64,000 nt of DNA from Pisaster brevispinus (GCA_023634235.1 JAMKCF010000069.1:124001-188000), one strand, 5' to 3'. Shown: positions 1 to 11,212, counted from the stretch's first letter. A program made the numbers and translations. The notes: generated from the letters alone by a model not told the origin.

Positions 1-471
1 TCCTCTACACCAAAAACACATGGAGGGGATTAAAAAATAAAGATGAAACATACATTGTTGTAAATTCTATGCATTTTTGATATAGGCAGGAGACAGGGTG
101 AAGCCATCATTCTCTCTGGATAAGTTTCTAAGCAAACTTATTTAATTTGGAAAAAACCTTTAGCATGTTCTTCTGGCATCAAGGTCATCTGATTTCAAAA
201 ATTGGAGTTATTAATGATAAGGTCATCGTTCTCTTTAATACCATGAACAATCTGAAAGCGCCTATTTCTGTTGTTTTCAAATTAAGAACAAAGTGTGCAT
301 TTTCATTTTTATATGTGTCTAATCTTGAACAGTTTAACTTGTCATCTGTCAATTTACATTCTGTGACTTTATACTTCTTTTAAAAGACTTGATGATTAGC
401 TTGTTTTGGCTAAACACAATCAAATCCTGTATCCTGCCTTGGCTCAGTGGTGTAGCCCGGACTCTTTCGGT
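1..471. other. non-coding stretch, nothing recognised
   Basis: AT-rich sequence with only short chance ORFs. I see no exon, RNA gene or repeat that I can support. Confidence 0.5.
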
Positions 472-550
472 TGGGGGGGAGGGGGGCACAGGGGGAGGGG
501 CAGGGGGGCAGGGGGGCAGGGGGGTGGTAGGGTTTGTCAGTGGTGGGGGT
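472..550 (+). repeat. G-rich low-complexity tract
   Basis: Several runs of four to seven G separated by one to four other bases, enough for multiple G-quadruplexes on the plus strand. It starts about 25 bases after CAGTGGTGTAGCC (445). A second uninterrupted run of 16 G lies at 664-679, just after CAGTGGTGCAAC (651). The shared CAGTGGTG lead-in before both G runs suggests that they are two ends or copies of one dispersed element; this is inferred from similarity alone. Confidence 0.7.
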
Positions 551-680
551 CATGCTTTTATTTTGGAAAGGGGACTCTGGTGGTTTAGGAAAGTTGTTAC
601 AAAACACTGCCTTGGCATTAAAATAATGTTACCCTACTTGACCATCCAATCAGTGGTGCAACTGGGGGGGGGGGGGGGGA

Positions 681-1080
681 ACCCACACAATTGATGGTGC
701 CCCCCACCCTGTAAAAGCTTTAATGTGACTATGTTTTAAAAATGATCCTTCTATTGCACAGAGACAATGTATTTGTTTTTAGGAGCATGTGAGATTATTG
801 TACAAATGCATATCGAGAGCCCTGAAAAGGGGATTGGTTAGGAATAATGCAAATGGAATCTACAGTGTTAATTGGCCAGAAGTGTGTCTCCCCCACCCTA
901 GAAAATAGTGTACCACTTTATCCCCCCCTTCCAAATTAACCCACGTTTCGGCACTGTATCAAATTACTAACTATCTTCATTACCAAGCTGTGTTTGTCCC
1001 CAGTAGCCTAGTATTCAGTGTTTAAAACTGTTCAGCATCAGGGATTCTTGGAATAAAACAAAGGGTGGCTGATACAAGCT
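681..1080. other. non-coding stretch, nothing recognised
   Basis: No ORF of note, no RNA gene and no repeat that I can identify. Confidence 0.4.
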
Positions 1081-1124
1081 AGAAGAAGGCAATGTAAGAT
1101 GAAGAAGAGATTGACTCCAGGTGA

Positions 1125-1325
1125 GTGTTGTCTTCCCAATGCATTCAAGCTGATGTACACAGAAATGAAAAGCAACAAAAGTCCCTTTTTGAACGCCTTT
1201 GCAAAGTTGAACAGCTAAAGGAGAAACAACTCAGAGAATTGTTGATGGGAATGCATGAAATACAGGACCAGTGTCTAGTGACGACAAGGCAGGACAGAAT
1301 TAAAACAGATAGTTTACTTTACTGA
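1125..1325 (+). other. possible coding remnant, coiled-coil-like, unrecognised
   Basis: A 66-codon open frame without an ATG at its start, ending in TGA. From about residue 13 to 50 it is rich in Lys, Glu, Gln and Leu with heptad-like spacing (for example KVEQLKEKQLRELL), as in coiled coils. The frame opens just after CAGGTGAGTG, which resembles a splice donor rather than an acceptor, so the exon boundaries do not fit well. It could be a decayed exon or a chance ORF; I cannot name a family. Confidence 0.15.
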
Positions 1326-3786
1326 GAATGTTTTACTGAATAAATTTTACTCAGGGATGAACTCATTAAAATAAAAGAAAGCTTTGGTAATAGTGCGTTT
1401 TGAGTCAAGGTCTGAACAAATGTGGACCAAGAAGAGTTAGAGAGAAAAAGGAGTAAGTGAAGACATTTACAAGAACACAGATCCATGACATGTTTGACAC
1501 ATCATTCAAGTTTGATATAACGATCAAATTTCAGTGTAAGTAACACAGAAAAAAAAGTATTGTTTCTGTCCTGATGAGAATGAAAGTGAAAGACAGTTCA
1601 GGTACTCAAGCATGAAACAGACGATTGAACTGTTGGATTAAGGTTCATAATAATGTATGGCTACACAGCTAGCTCTGACGAGCTCTTGTAACGTGCTCCC
1701 TCTAGTGTCAATTAGTCACCAATCCAGTGATTGCAAATAGCAGAGTTGAAACAAAGTGGTGAAATAAAGCTGTGAAGATGTTTACGTATGTGGAGTGCTT
1801 TAAAAACATGACCAAGGACTTGACAAAAGTTTAACTCAAGTCAAGTCTATCCTGATGATAGAAAAAACAGAATATATTTTAGATTTGGAGAAATATGGAG
1901 TAGAATCACCTGAGTCCATTGAGGAAAACACAGGAGAGAAAGAAATGTCAAGCCCTCCTTCACAGCTTGCTGTCAAGATTTAAAGATGAATGTTCAATCC
2001 AGTCCCAAAGAGAAGTAAAGAGAAAGCAAGTTGCAGCACTTTGAATTTGAGAATTAGACAGTGCTAGATGTAGCTCCTACAAAAGCAGAATGTTGAAGGT
2101 TTGTAGGTAAAGAGGTCTTATTTCATACTAATGAACATTTTCTATAAAATCCCAGAATCAAAAGAATCTGAATGTTGGTGTCCCTTCTGCTTCATGCATC
2201 AAAGCACACAATTAAAAAACTGTGGGGAAAAGTGTTTATGTTATTGATCTTTCTCATTCTCTGATTGTTTGTAAATGTCTTTCAGTCTACCTTTGAGTCT
2301 TTGGAACAGTGCCTAAAGTTTTATATATATATATATGATCTGCAAAAACCCTTCACATGGTGAAACTTTTCATTTCATAAAAGTGACCATTTCAAATGAA
2401 TGGAAGCCCAGTGCAGTTTTTCAAATGTTGTCAGAGCACTAAAGCAACTGTACACATTACAGTGAATGAGGCTATTTGTAAAGAGTTCAGTATCAATGAT
2501 AAATTGTAGTAGAACCTAAAATGAAAACAATTACCATGTGATGGGTTCCAGGAAAGCATCGCAAATCAACTCATGATTGGATAGAACATGCAAGTTCCAG
2601 ACCGATATATTACACAAAAAAAACTCATGACACATTACAAAATTTACATGATAATTTTTAAACAATACATGACATAAATCGTTGTGTCTCTACAACAGTG
2701 TTTTATCTTGGTTTTGTTTCTTGATCTCACAAGAAAGTGCTCTGTGCAAAAACGTGATGTCTTGGGGCATACTTGTTTTGTGTTTACATTCTGGGCTTTT
2801 TTTTAATGAGATACAACGCTTGACAATGTCAGACTTAAGTATCCTAAGTGCTCTTTTAGAAGATACAATGTTTTTGTACTGACATAACGATATGAAGCCA
2901 TACTCGGAGAAAACCAACTTGATGAACTACTGACAACTAGAGTTATAAACCTTAGATGGGTTAGGCACATCCTATGGAAACCTTTTGATGAGCAAATTAA
3001 CAGAGCAGACAAGATCACCAGCGCCTACTATACTCAGTGTACATCTCTAGTATATTGCCAATGGATGTTCTGCTTTCTCTGTTGGAGATCTGGAGACCAG
3101 TACTCAACGTGATAGAATGGGGAAAGCTTGTGTCTGCCTGCTGAGAAGCCCACTGATAATTGATGATTATGATGATTATGATGACGATGGAGCCATCCTA
3201 CATTGGATAGCTTGTTCACTAATTTAAAGTTATGAAGTTAGGCCCAATTATGGATATTGCCATAAAGTCAGTAGACAAAGTACTGTGACATCACATATTG
3301 ACAGAGATATCAGTTCCTGAAGTTGCCTTTTAATTTTCAACAAGGCCTGGTCTGGTTGATAACAGCTCTCCATTGATCCTGTCTCTCATAGCAGACTGGT
3401 TGTTCCTCTCAACAGAAAACCCATGTCTGGTCATTGCTGAGCAGCTGTTTACACAGGTGACACAATTCAAATGAAAAGGTACCAATAGCACCAGGGCTGA
3501 AATTCATAGAGCTTCCTAAGCAGAAAAAAAGTAGCTTAGCACAAGAAAAATTATGCTGGACACCAGAATTTTTTGGGGGCAAAACACCATGTCACTTGCA
3601 CCATTTTTTGCTCATCTTTGCTTAGCTGAAAAATGTCTAGGAATATTTTTTGCTTGAGCAGCTCTTACATGTAATTGTGAGCAGGTTGCTGACTGACAGG
3701 ATGCCTGTTAACCGTTAACATCATGGCTATCCCTTTTCTTGCCAGTAGGAACATTACAAAGTAATATCAATTCTGAAATTCTCTTT
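1326..3786. other. non-coding stretch
   Basis: AT-rich DNA with no convincing ORF. It contains an imperfect GAT-type microsatellite near 3160-3188. At about 3490-3540 there is a fragment resembling one end of the MITE at 4390-4580 (shared TTCATAGAGCT followed by AAGC). Nothing else is recognised. Confidence 0.4.
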
Positions 3787-3886
3787 CAAGAACCAGAATC
3801 CAGCAGCTGACTCAACTCAAGCATGGTGCTCCTGACAAGAAGCAAAATAATAGAACATGAACATAGTACGTTACACTACCACACAG

Positions 3887-4640
3887 GTTGGTCAAACTTT
3901 AACACATGAAGCAAGTCAGCATTTAAATTGGAATTGTTATTCTGATGACCATCGCCACAAGAATCCAAGTCCAGCTGCTGACTCAACTCCATCATGACAC
4001 TTCCAACAAGAAGCAAACATGAGATAAACCAATAAGTAGTATTGACCAAACTGCCCTTGTAAATCTAAAATCCTTGAAGTAAACTTGCTGAAAACATCAG
4101 CAAATGATGCATGCAATCTAACGTCTCATTTTGTATATCAAGTTTGGATGTATTTTTCAAGGGGTCTGTGACATATCCTGTTTGTCTTCTGTCATGAATC
4201 TTCAGACCAGGCTTTATTGCCCTTCATTTTCTGAATTACACATCAAGAGTAGCGAAAATCCAACTGATTCAAGAGAATTTTTGTGAAAGTCAATTATGAT
4301 TATGAAATACAAGTTTTGTTCTCATTTCTACATTTATTTAAAAATGGGGACAACTTCAAAAAACATGCGGCAGATCTAGGGGCAGACATTGGCCCAATTT
4401 CATAGAGCTGCTTTAAGCTAAAAATACTGCCTTTAAAAAATTCTGCGTAGCAAAAATGAGCAGGGAACCAGTCACAAACTGTAAACGTAACAAGGTATTT
4501 TTGGCTGGTAAGCCTTTTCCAGTAAGCAAAATTGTTTAGTAATTAATACATTTGTGTACGCAGCTCTATGCAATGGGCCCAGTTCCCCAATACCCAGTTC
4601 TGACAGGTGCAGGAGCAACTCAAGGTCAATCCAAACAAAT
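3887..4640. repeat. segmental duplication, copy 1 (partner 5998-6590)
   Basis: After the module at 3887-4030, similarity to 5998-6590 continues for several hundred bases: GTAAATCTA..CCTTGA, then TTGATGTA..ATCAAGG-like sequence before GTCTGT, then TTCAGACCAG/TTTAGACCAG followed by GTCCTTC-TTTTCTGAATT, and an AGATCTAGGGGCAGACA/AGATTCAGAGGAAGACA pair near the end. Divergence and indels show that it is old. Copy 1 also contains a MITE (4390-4580) that copy 2 lacks, so that insertion came after the duplication. Confidence 0.6.
4390..4580. mobile_element. MITE-like element with GGGCCCA...CATAGAGCTGC ends
   Basis: The left end reads TTGGCCCAATTTCATAGAGC. The right end, reverse-complemented, reads GGGCCCATTGCATAGAGCTG. 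These imperfect terminal inverted repeats of about 22 bp enclose about 190 bp rich in AAGCA/TGCTT-like words and without coding capacity. Absence of the element from the duplicate at 5998-6590 supports a separate insertion. No clear target-site duplication was found. Confidence 0.6.
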
Positions 4641-5301
4641 CTTGGTTTTAGGCAGGCCAACTTAACATTACATTTACGTTAGGTTCGGCTTATGACAAGA
4701 TCGTTGTCTGAAACCGAGACTCTCCAGAGTCATTTCAAATGACTGCTACAATTGATCTTTTGCGTCCAGTGCGTCCAGTCGCAATTCAATAATTTGGTTT
4801 GGCACCAGTCTGAATGGGGTCTTGCAAACACAATAAGCCCCGTCTGATGTCACACTGCATTGAGCTGTAATCATTGGCTTCAAAACCTTTCCCTCCCTTC
4901 CCCAATAAGCCCAATTACTTTAATGTAATACTCCTGGAGACAAGTCTTTTGTATACTACAAATGTCAGGACTTGGACTCAATATTCTTATGACCATCACC
5001 ACAAGAATCTAAGCCCAGCTGCTAACAAAGTCAAATGTGATGCTCCAGACAAGAAGCAAATCACACCCACGTGGATCTAAGATCAGTGTTGACCGAAAGG
5101 ATGGCACAGTGGTCAAACATACTATTTAAATAAATAAAGATTTATATTGTAAGATTCACCACAATGCAGGTTGGTCATGTTTATGACAGTCAAGCCTTGG
5201 ACTCATTATTCTGATGACCATCGCCACAAGAATCTGAATCCAGCTGCTTCTAGTCAGCATCATGTAATTACAAGTTCAGTCAGACTGATCTTGAACATGA
5301 T

Positions 5302-5469
5302 CAGTCCTGATGCTTTATGGAGGTAACTGCCTCCATTGCCACTAGTCATTGCCTTGGTGCCCCTTGACATGCTTCAATACAAGTTTACTATTTCTTCTTA
5401 GAGGTGCCCTTTACCAAAGAGACAAGGTCTTGGTGACCTTGCTGTTTCAAAAACAAAGCATCAGGCCTG
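5302..5469. mobile_element. MITE, CAGGCCTG family, copy 1, with 6-bp target duplication
   Basis: Ends are CAGTCCTGATGCTTT and its near-perfect inverse AAAGCATCAGGCCTG (14 of 15 pair). The element is 168 bp and is flanked directly by CATGAT on both sides (5296-5301 and 5470-5475), a perfect 6-bp direct repeat. The interior (TTGCCTTGGTGCCCCTT ... GTGCCCTTT ... AAGGTCTTG) is shared with the copy at 8531-8702. A cut-and-paste DNA transposon derivative is the natural reading. hAT-like or Dada-like elements with short target duplications are candidates, but there is no transposase to decide. Confidence 0.75.
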
Positions 5470-5997
5470 CATGATAGTCATTACACTCCCAAAAGGATGT
5501 AAGAACACCGCTGGTCCATGGTGTGATGACCTGCATGTAAATGTGGTGATCAAATGTTTAGTCTGATGAAGATTTGTACCTAAATAATGCAACATCACCA
5601 CACAGGTCATGCAGGTTGGTCAAACTTATGATGGACTCGGACTCAGAATTCTGATGACCACCGTCACAAGAATCTGAATCCAACTGCTGACAAATTAAAT
5701 TGTGATATTTCTCAAACAAGAAGCAAATTACCCCAATACATTCAGAACATGGGTAAATGATCAGTGTTGATATCAGGAATGACTTATTCATCATGCTTGT
5801 AATATTAAACTGGTAATGATTTGTACTAAATGATTTACCATCACATGTAGGTTGGTCAGGTTTACAAAAGTTAAACTTTGTACTCATTATTCCGATGACC
5901 ATCGCCAAGAGAATCTGAATCCAAACTGCTAACTGAACTAAATTTTCCTGACCAGAAGAAAAGTAATGTATTATACACAAAGTAAAATGCACCCCCA

Positions 5998-6590
5998 CAC
6001 AGGTTGGTCAAACTTAAAGAGAACGGATGCATGGAAGTCAGGACTGAATTGGAATTGTTAGTCTGGTGACCATCGCCAAACAAATCTAAGTCCAGCTGCT
6101 GACTCAACTTAAGCAGGAGGCTTCCAAGGGAGCAAACTGGGCATTCCCAACATTCCCAAAATAGCGGAGGCACAACATTGAAAACAATACTGGCAGACTG
6201 CCTCTGTAAATCTAGACCCCTTGATTTCAACTGAAAATTTGTAAATTAAGTTTTGATGTAATTATCAAGGAGTCTGTATTTATTTTTTTATTTTTTCATT
6301 TTTTTCATGGAGAATGCATCTTTAGACCAGAACATGCTGTCCTTCGTTTTCTGAATTGCATATCTAGAGTAAAAGCAAATACATTTCAAGAGATGTTAAA
6401 CATTGATCACCATGTCCAAAAAGACCAAATGAAAACTTGATTACTTGCAATAAATGAAGCACCCATTTTGTATCCCATCCTAACACCATTTTAAAATAAG
6501 AAATACTTTTTACATCACAGTGCTAGATTCAGAGGAAGACAGTTCCCTACCCTACAACCCAGTCCCCAAACATTAGATTAACATCTCATA
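5998..6590. repeat. segmental duplication, copy 2
   Basis: Partner of 3887-4640, with the same order of module, GTAAATCTA block, ATCAAGG block, AGACCAG...TTTTCTGAATT block and final AGTTCCC/CCCAGT block. It has gained a T-rich insertion at about 6272-6305 that copy 1 lacks. Confidence 0.6.
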
Positions 6591-6779
6591 ACTTGACTTT
6601 ACACTGTATGGGTCAGAAATCATACAAGTACTTCCCAACGTTCCCTACCCCTCTCCCTCCCCCATCTCCTCCAACAAGCAAAACCACTTTGGACCTTGCA
6701 TTTGTTTCTCTGGAACAACCTCTGAATCCAACAACATAACCTTATCAATTTAATAATTACTATTCAAGTTATAAAACAC

Positions 6780-6908
6780 AAGGGAAACTGACTTGGTAAA
6801 TTTGTAATAACTTTGGGTTCAACAAAGACAAATTTACTAGAGCAGGATTTAAACCAATAATATGCAGTTTAACAGGCTGGTGCTCTACCAACTTAGCTAT
6901 CTAGCCCT
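6780..6908 (-). mobile_element. tRNA-derived SINE fragment (minus strand)
   Basis: Reverse-complemented, 6836-6908 resembles a tRNA. It has an A-box-like TAGCTAAGTTGGTAG (6885-6899), an anticodon-loop-like CTGTTAA, and a B-box-like GGTTTAAATCC (6844-6854; consensus GGTTCGANTCC). It then runs into AATTTGTCTTTGTTGAACCC, which is not tRNA sequence and is shared with the plus-strand fragment at 6950-7065. Head plus unrelated tail is the SINE pattern. The B box has lost its CG, so a working tRNA gene is unlikely. Confidence 0.6.
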
Positions 6909-6949
6909 ATGTTGACCATCTCCCCCTGTTTTTGTCAATATCTTTGTTC

Positions 6950-7065
6950 AGGGATGCCAGTCAGAAGCCATACAACCTTTAACTGCTGGCATGTTAACTT
7001 ATTCCGGAGTTCGTTGGTTTAAATCACACACTAGTCAGTTTGTCTTTGTTCATTAATAATAATTA
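6950..7065 (+). mobile_element. tRNA-derived SINE fragment (plus strand), same family
   Basis: It shares CTGGCATGTTAAC, GTTGGTTTAAATC (decayed B box, near 7013) and CTAGTCAGTTTGTCTTTGTTC with the reverse complement of 6780-6908. It is more decayed at the A-box end. The two copies lie head to head about 50 bp apart. Confidence 0.5.
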
Positions 7066-8530
7066 CTAAGTACAACATTGCTTTACAATAAATATGATTT
7101 GAATAACAATGCATAAAAATGAGTTTTCTAATAAACCATTGTCAGAGGCTGAAAACTAAAATCAGTTATCAGCCGAACAATTATATACCGTACACACAGG
7201 TCCTTGTCATCTAGTTGGTGGAACATGCGTCACCTGTCATCCAATATTTTGGCATTTATTTACTGCTATGATGCTCAACAAGTTAATATTGTAGTCCAAT
7301 ATGGAAACTACAAGATGATTTGCAGTTTTTTTCCCATAATAACTGTTCCCCGCCCATTTGTCCAAACAAGGAAAGGTCCTATATTACAGTGGACATAGTT
7401 GATGTCCAAACAGAGTCATCCAAGTTGTTCAGATGGGTATTTTTTGTAAAAGGTTTTCAGAGAAAGGGGTAGATGAGTTTCCACATCTATTTTGTGTTTA
7501 TCGGACAAATTTCAAATGACAAGGATCACTATGTGAGTATGTGTTTCCATAAAACAAATATTGAATGCATTTGATTTGTGCATTGTGTTGTAGAATATAA
7601 TCACTCATTAAAACCTGGCTTTTCCATTTCATCTTGTGATTATATTCTGCAATAATGCACTCATATGCCTCTAATATTTGTTAAAAAAACGACCATCCAG
7701 TATTTCTAACATGTACATAGAGCTACATCAAATACTATCCATATATTTAATTACATACATTTTGATACAAAAAGTCTTTAGGAAAAAGTTCACATTATTA
7801 AACAGCTTACTAGTTTCTTGTAAATTCTTAGGTACTGCTTCTGTATATCAGAAGATTGAAGGCATGTGATTATGTAAAAAGTGTTTGGAATATATGTACT
7901 TATGGATTATCTCATACATTCCTTAGTTTAAACCCTCCTCTACATTTTCCAGTGAGTTGACCAACCATTAATTTGAAACCATGCACATGCACAGGTTGGG
8001 TAGAGTGGAAAATCTGAGCAAAAACTTGTTTTTATACAGACAAAAGCTTTTACAACATGTGTGTTCTGTGTAGAATTTGTTTTTTTTTCATTCAAATATT
8101 CCATAAAATGGTCACACAGTAGGAGGGCTTGATAGCATTTGTATGGTGTTCTTTTGTACAAATAGATGACCTATGCAACCAATTAGGTCTGACCAAATCA
8201 CTGTGCGTACCCCGCCGTCGAGTCAGCAATTTAAGGGTTCTGGACCCCGCCAACCCTTGGTTCGCAGGCGGCATAGTACCACAGCGCAGGGAGGCCATTC
8301 CCCAACCTGGTGTGCAAGAACATCATTTGACAGAAACAAACTTTACAGTCTGGAGAGCAATTTGGTTGATGACCCAATCCAATCATCCTCAGTTGCATGA
8401 TGCCATTCATCCTCTGATCTACACATAGTTGAATCATCCTATGCCCTCAATCCTTCAATTCCATACAGTATAATACATTCATTCCTTCTTTATCAACTAA
8501 ATCTTGAATTCCAAGACTTAGACCAAAATC
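7066..8530. other. non-coding stretch with a short hairpin
   Basis: No convincing ORF. 7578-7604 and 7636-7660 form imperfect inverted arms of about 25 bp (GTGCATT...AGAATATAATCAC) around a 31-base loop. The ORFs at 8129-8437 overlap one another on both strands and look like chance. Confidence 0.4.
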
Positions 8531-8702
8531 CAGGCCTGGAATTACACAGAGGTCACGTAGGCCATGGCCTCTGTTGCCCCTGGTCTTGGCCTTGGTGTCC
8601 CTTCAGAAGTTTTACATAGACTTTTAGATTTTCTACTTAAGGGAAATGCCCTTTGAAAAATAAAAATGGTCTTGCCGCCTCAAAGGTGAAATTCCAGGCC
8701 TG
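8531..8702. mobile_element. MITE, CAGGCCTG family, copy 2, with 6-bp target duplication
   Basis: Ends are CAGGCCTGGAATT and AATTCCAGGCCTG, a perfect 13-bp terminal inverted repeat. The element is 172 bp and is flanked by AAAATC on both sides (8525-8530 and 8703-8708). The interior aligns with 5302-5469 (GGCCTTGGTGTCCCTTCA ... AATGCCCTTTG ... ATGGTCTTG). It is non-coding. The outermost CAGGCCTG is common to both copies, while the next bases differ between copies but match within each copy. Confidence 0.8.
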
Positions 8703-8998
8703 AAAATCCTCAACAAATATACAAAACATAACCTGGATGTCTGATCATTGCTTTAGGGTTATAGTTTAACTTTATAGTTTGACAATATCAATTATCAGGG
8801 AAGATAAATAGCCATGATGGAAGTTAATGTAAATTTCTGAATATTAGTCACCCAGATATTAGACACAGCATCAGATTTTTAATTTTTTTATTTAAGATGC
8901 CTGTGTATAAGCCAGCACCCAGTTGTATTATCGAATGCACAAAACACGTTTATTTGTTTTCTATTTCGGAAATTAATTTTTGTAAATGTTGGTACCAG

Positions 8999-9150
8999 AC
9001 CAGGGCTCGATTTCCCAAAGCACTCAGATTCATTTTCAGATCAGTTGTTAATATTGCCATAATAATTTGTATAATGACATCACACTTTGCTTGGCAAATA
9101 AGATTGATGCACATCTTAAGACAATTCTAAGCTTTTTGTAAAATCCAACC
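8999..9150. mobile_element. possible decayed MITE (GGCTCGATTT ends)
   Basis: The left part CAGGGCTCGATTTCCCAAAGC loosely pairs with the inverse of CTTTTTGTAAAATCCAACCC at 9132-9151. The ends are imperfect and there is no target duplication, so this is a weak call. Confidence 0.25.
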
Positions 9151-9327
9151 CAGATACCAATCAGACTAATTTTCTGCTATGATTTTAGCCAAAATGTTTT
9201 GAGAACTAATGTAGAAGCTGCCCATATTACGAGCCACAGAGCTTGTTGCCGGCGTAAAAATAAATTCATAAGCCGCGGCTAATATTCAGAAAATTACGAA
9301 ACAGCCCTCTGTTATTCACTTTATCAG

Positions 9328-9522
9328 TAAAGGGGCTGCATCGTCATGATCTAAGCAGGCAGTGGTTGTACATCATTGATAAACTCTCACCCAGTTACTG
9401 CACACACACTCTCCATAGATATGATACAGAGGTAAGGCGCATGTGTGCAGTAACTGGGTGTGAGTTCATAATTCCATGTACAGCCACAGGCCTTCATTGA
9501 TCATGACGACACAGCCCCTTTA
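9328..9522. mobile_element. palindromic MITE, TAAAGGGGCTG ends, copy 1
   Basis: A nearly full-length palindrome. Left arm TAAAGGGGCTG...GTCATGATC...GTACAT...CTCACCCAGTTACTGCACAC; right arm GTGTGCAGTAACTGGGTG...GTACAGCCACAGGCC...GATCATGACGAC..AGCCCCTTTA. Arms are about 80-90 bp around a short centre (TCCATAGATATGATACAGAGG). It is flanked by TA on both sides, or by GTAA/TTAA if the target was TTAA. It has no coding capacity; its RNA would fold into one long hairpin. Confidence 0.8.
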
Positions 9523-10651
9523 AAAAGAGGTTTAACTTATCAAACCAAGCTCTTAAAGTTTCATCAAAATCCATTACAACTCTTGGCCAAAAAGACACAA
9601 CTACATACATACCCTAAACAGAGATTTTGCAAAATATCATTTACAAGTGACTACTGATGTATTTAGTTGTAATGATTTTGGAACATAGGAATATTATGGT
9701 TTGGTTTCCAATATTACACTTTCTGGTTTCTTTCAAAACATCATAAGACTCAATAGAAGACTGAATAATCACCTGACTACAAGAACTTGTGATTATGGCT
9801 CAATTGCCTGTCACTTCTAACTGTGGAAGTCTGTGCTTATGCCCAGCCAAGGCCCATAGAAGTATGTGCTTTATGGGGCGCTGTAAGCGCAGAATTCTCG
9901 GTAAGCAGCACCAGGAAATTGTGCCAAGGTTTCTCTTGGAAATGTTTTCAGTTGAATGATTAAAATGCTGAGGAGGCAGAAGTAGAATAGTTGAAATAAT
10001 CCAATATGTGGGAGAATGGAAAAGATGCACAAGGCTTAATCAATTGAAGAATCATATTTTGTGTAGGCTTTTGTTATATCTTCTAACATTTTTCAAATTG
10101 TCATTCAACTAATTTTCAAATCAGAAATATCTTCATCAATGAGAGAAATTAAGAACCTCTCAAAGTGAGATAATTACAGGAGAGAGGAAAGCTCAAATTG
10201 ACAGCAGACTGCAACTTAAGAAATAGGCTGACATTGTAAGGTAGAAAGAATTAAAGCAATCCTCCAAAAGAGTAAAGATGAAATATTTGAGGACAACAGC
10301 TGTCTAAGATAGAAGATTAACCATTTGCAAAGTTCCAAGATGTTGCAATGTGAAGAAGATGCACATATAGTTTTTCATCCAAACACATTAAAGACAAAAG
10401 AAACACTTTGTTTTGTCTCTCAGGGGATAAAGGGATTAAACACACAAAGGATGACAATTGTGTACCACTTCATCCTTCCCTCTTCATCCTTTCCTCTTCA
10501 TCCTCTCATATATGGCTACAGAGAATGCCAAAAAGAGTTTGTCAAAACCCAAAACTGAATAAAACAAGAAACATTGGGGCATCAACATCCCTCAGTAGAG
10601 CAGAACATAAACTGAGGGGAGCAGACATAAAATGAAAGAAGACACAAATGA
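9523..10651. other. non-coding stretch, nothing firm
   Basis: No gene found. 9830-9920 has GC-richer words (GGGGCGCTGTAAGCGC) that resemble a repeat fragment. 10,140-10,420 is A/G-rich with lysine/glutamate-rich but interrupted frames. Confidence 0.35.
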
Positions 10652-10925
10652 CAATCAATCAATCAATCAATCAATCATCAGGCATTCATAGAGCACCATC
10701 ATTCAAGTTGCCTATTCCAAGGCACTCAGCAAGGTGAAGGAAAAATTGAAGACAGACAGGTTTACAGAATTTCATGTGGAGATGACAAGAGCAATGGACT
10801 AAATGCGAGCAGATTCCAAGAGATGAGTCTTAAGCTGACTTTTGAAGAACAGTACAGAGTCAAGAGTACAGAGTTGATAGGGGAGATCATTTCATAGCTT
10901 TGGTGCACATTAAACAAACATTATA
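10652..10925. repeat. (AATC)n microsatellite joined to a dispersed-repeat-like body
   Basis: Six or more tandem CAAT/AATC units at 10652-10677 lead directly into GGCATTCATAGAGCACCATC and a further 240 bp resembling a mobile-element end (CTATTCCAAGGCACTCAGCAA, then a segment about an internal reporter-like AGCTTTGGTGCACAT). A tetranucleotide run next to such a body is typical of retroelement 3-prime ends. The assignment rests on pattern only. Confidence 0.4.
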
Positions 10926-11197
10926 TCCCAAGTTAACTTTTTTTTTCCTTGGCCACATTATATTAACTGTTTTTAAGCAAGACCTCATGGACTAGCTCAA
11001 TACTTTTGTTCCAGTCACCTGAGTGACCCTAAAGTTTCCTTGCAACAAACATCATTTGTTCTGATACATGTTTGGAGACTTACTGTTTTGTCATCAACAA
11101 TACTGTATCTGACCTCAAATTTTGTCCAGAACTGCAGTGAAGATTAAAAAGAAGCATTGACAAAAAAAACCAAAACACACACACCAGTTGCCTATAA

Positions 11198-11212
11198 CCC
11201 CCCCCCCCCCCC
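11198..11212. repeat. poly-C run of 15
   Basis: An uninterrupted run of 15 C in C/A-rich surroundings. No further structure is visible. Confidence 0.8.

Larger units (their letters stand above)
3787..6135 (-). repeat. degenerate exon-like module repeated about seven times
   Basis: A module of about 90-140 bp recurs at roughly 3787-3850 (partial), 3887-4030, 4960-5063, 5163-5251, 5604-5735, 5846-5962 and 5998-6135. Copies share the plus-strand strings GGTTGGTCA, GATGACCATCGCCACAAGAATC and CAAGAAGCAAA, with substitutions and small indels. Read on the minus strand in one frame they give a common peptide close to QQLDLDSCGDGHQNNES, often followed after 15-25 residues by LTNL or FDQP. Stops follow at different distances, so no intact gene is visible. 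I infer an old tandem family of exons, or a repeat that once coded, now decayed. The protein family is not one I recognise. Confidence 0.55.

Noticed and set aside
5558..6230. Minus-strand ORFs of 146 and 119 codons as intact genes
   Set aside because: They overlap each other and are made of the degenerate module plus non-conserved sequence; no start or splice pattern supports them.
8129..8437. Overlapping ORFs on both strands as a gene
   Set aside because: Four frames are open over the same 300 bp, no domain is recognisable, and codon patterns are uninformative.
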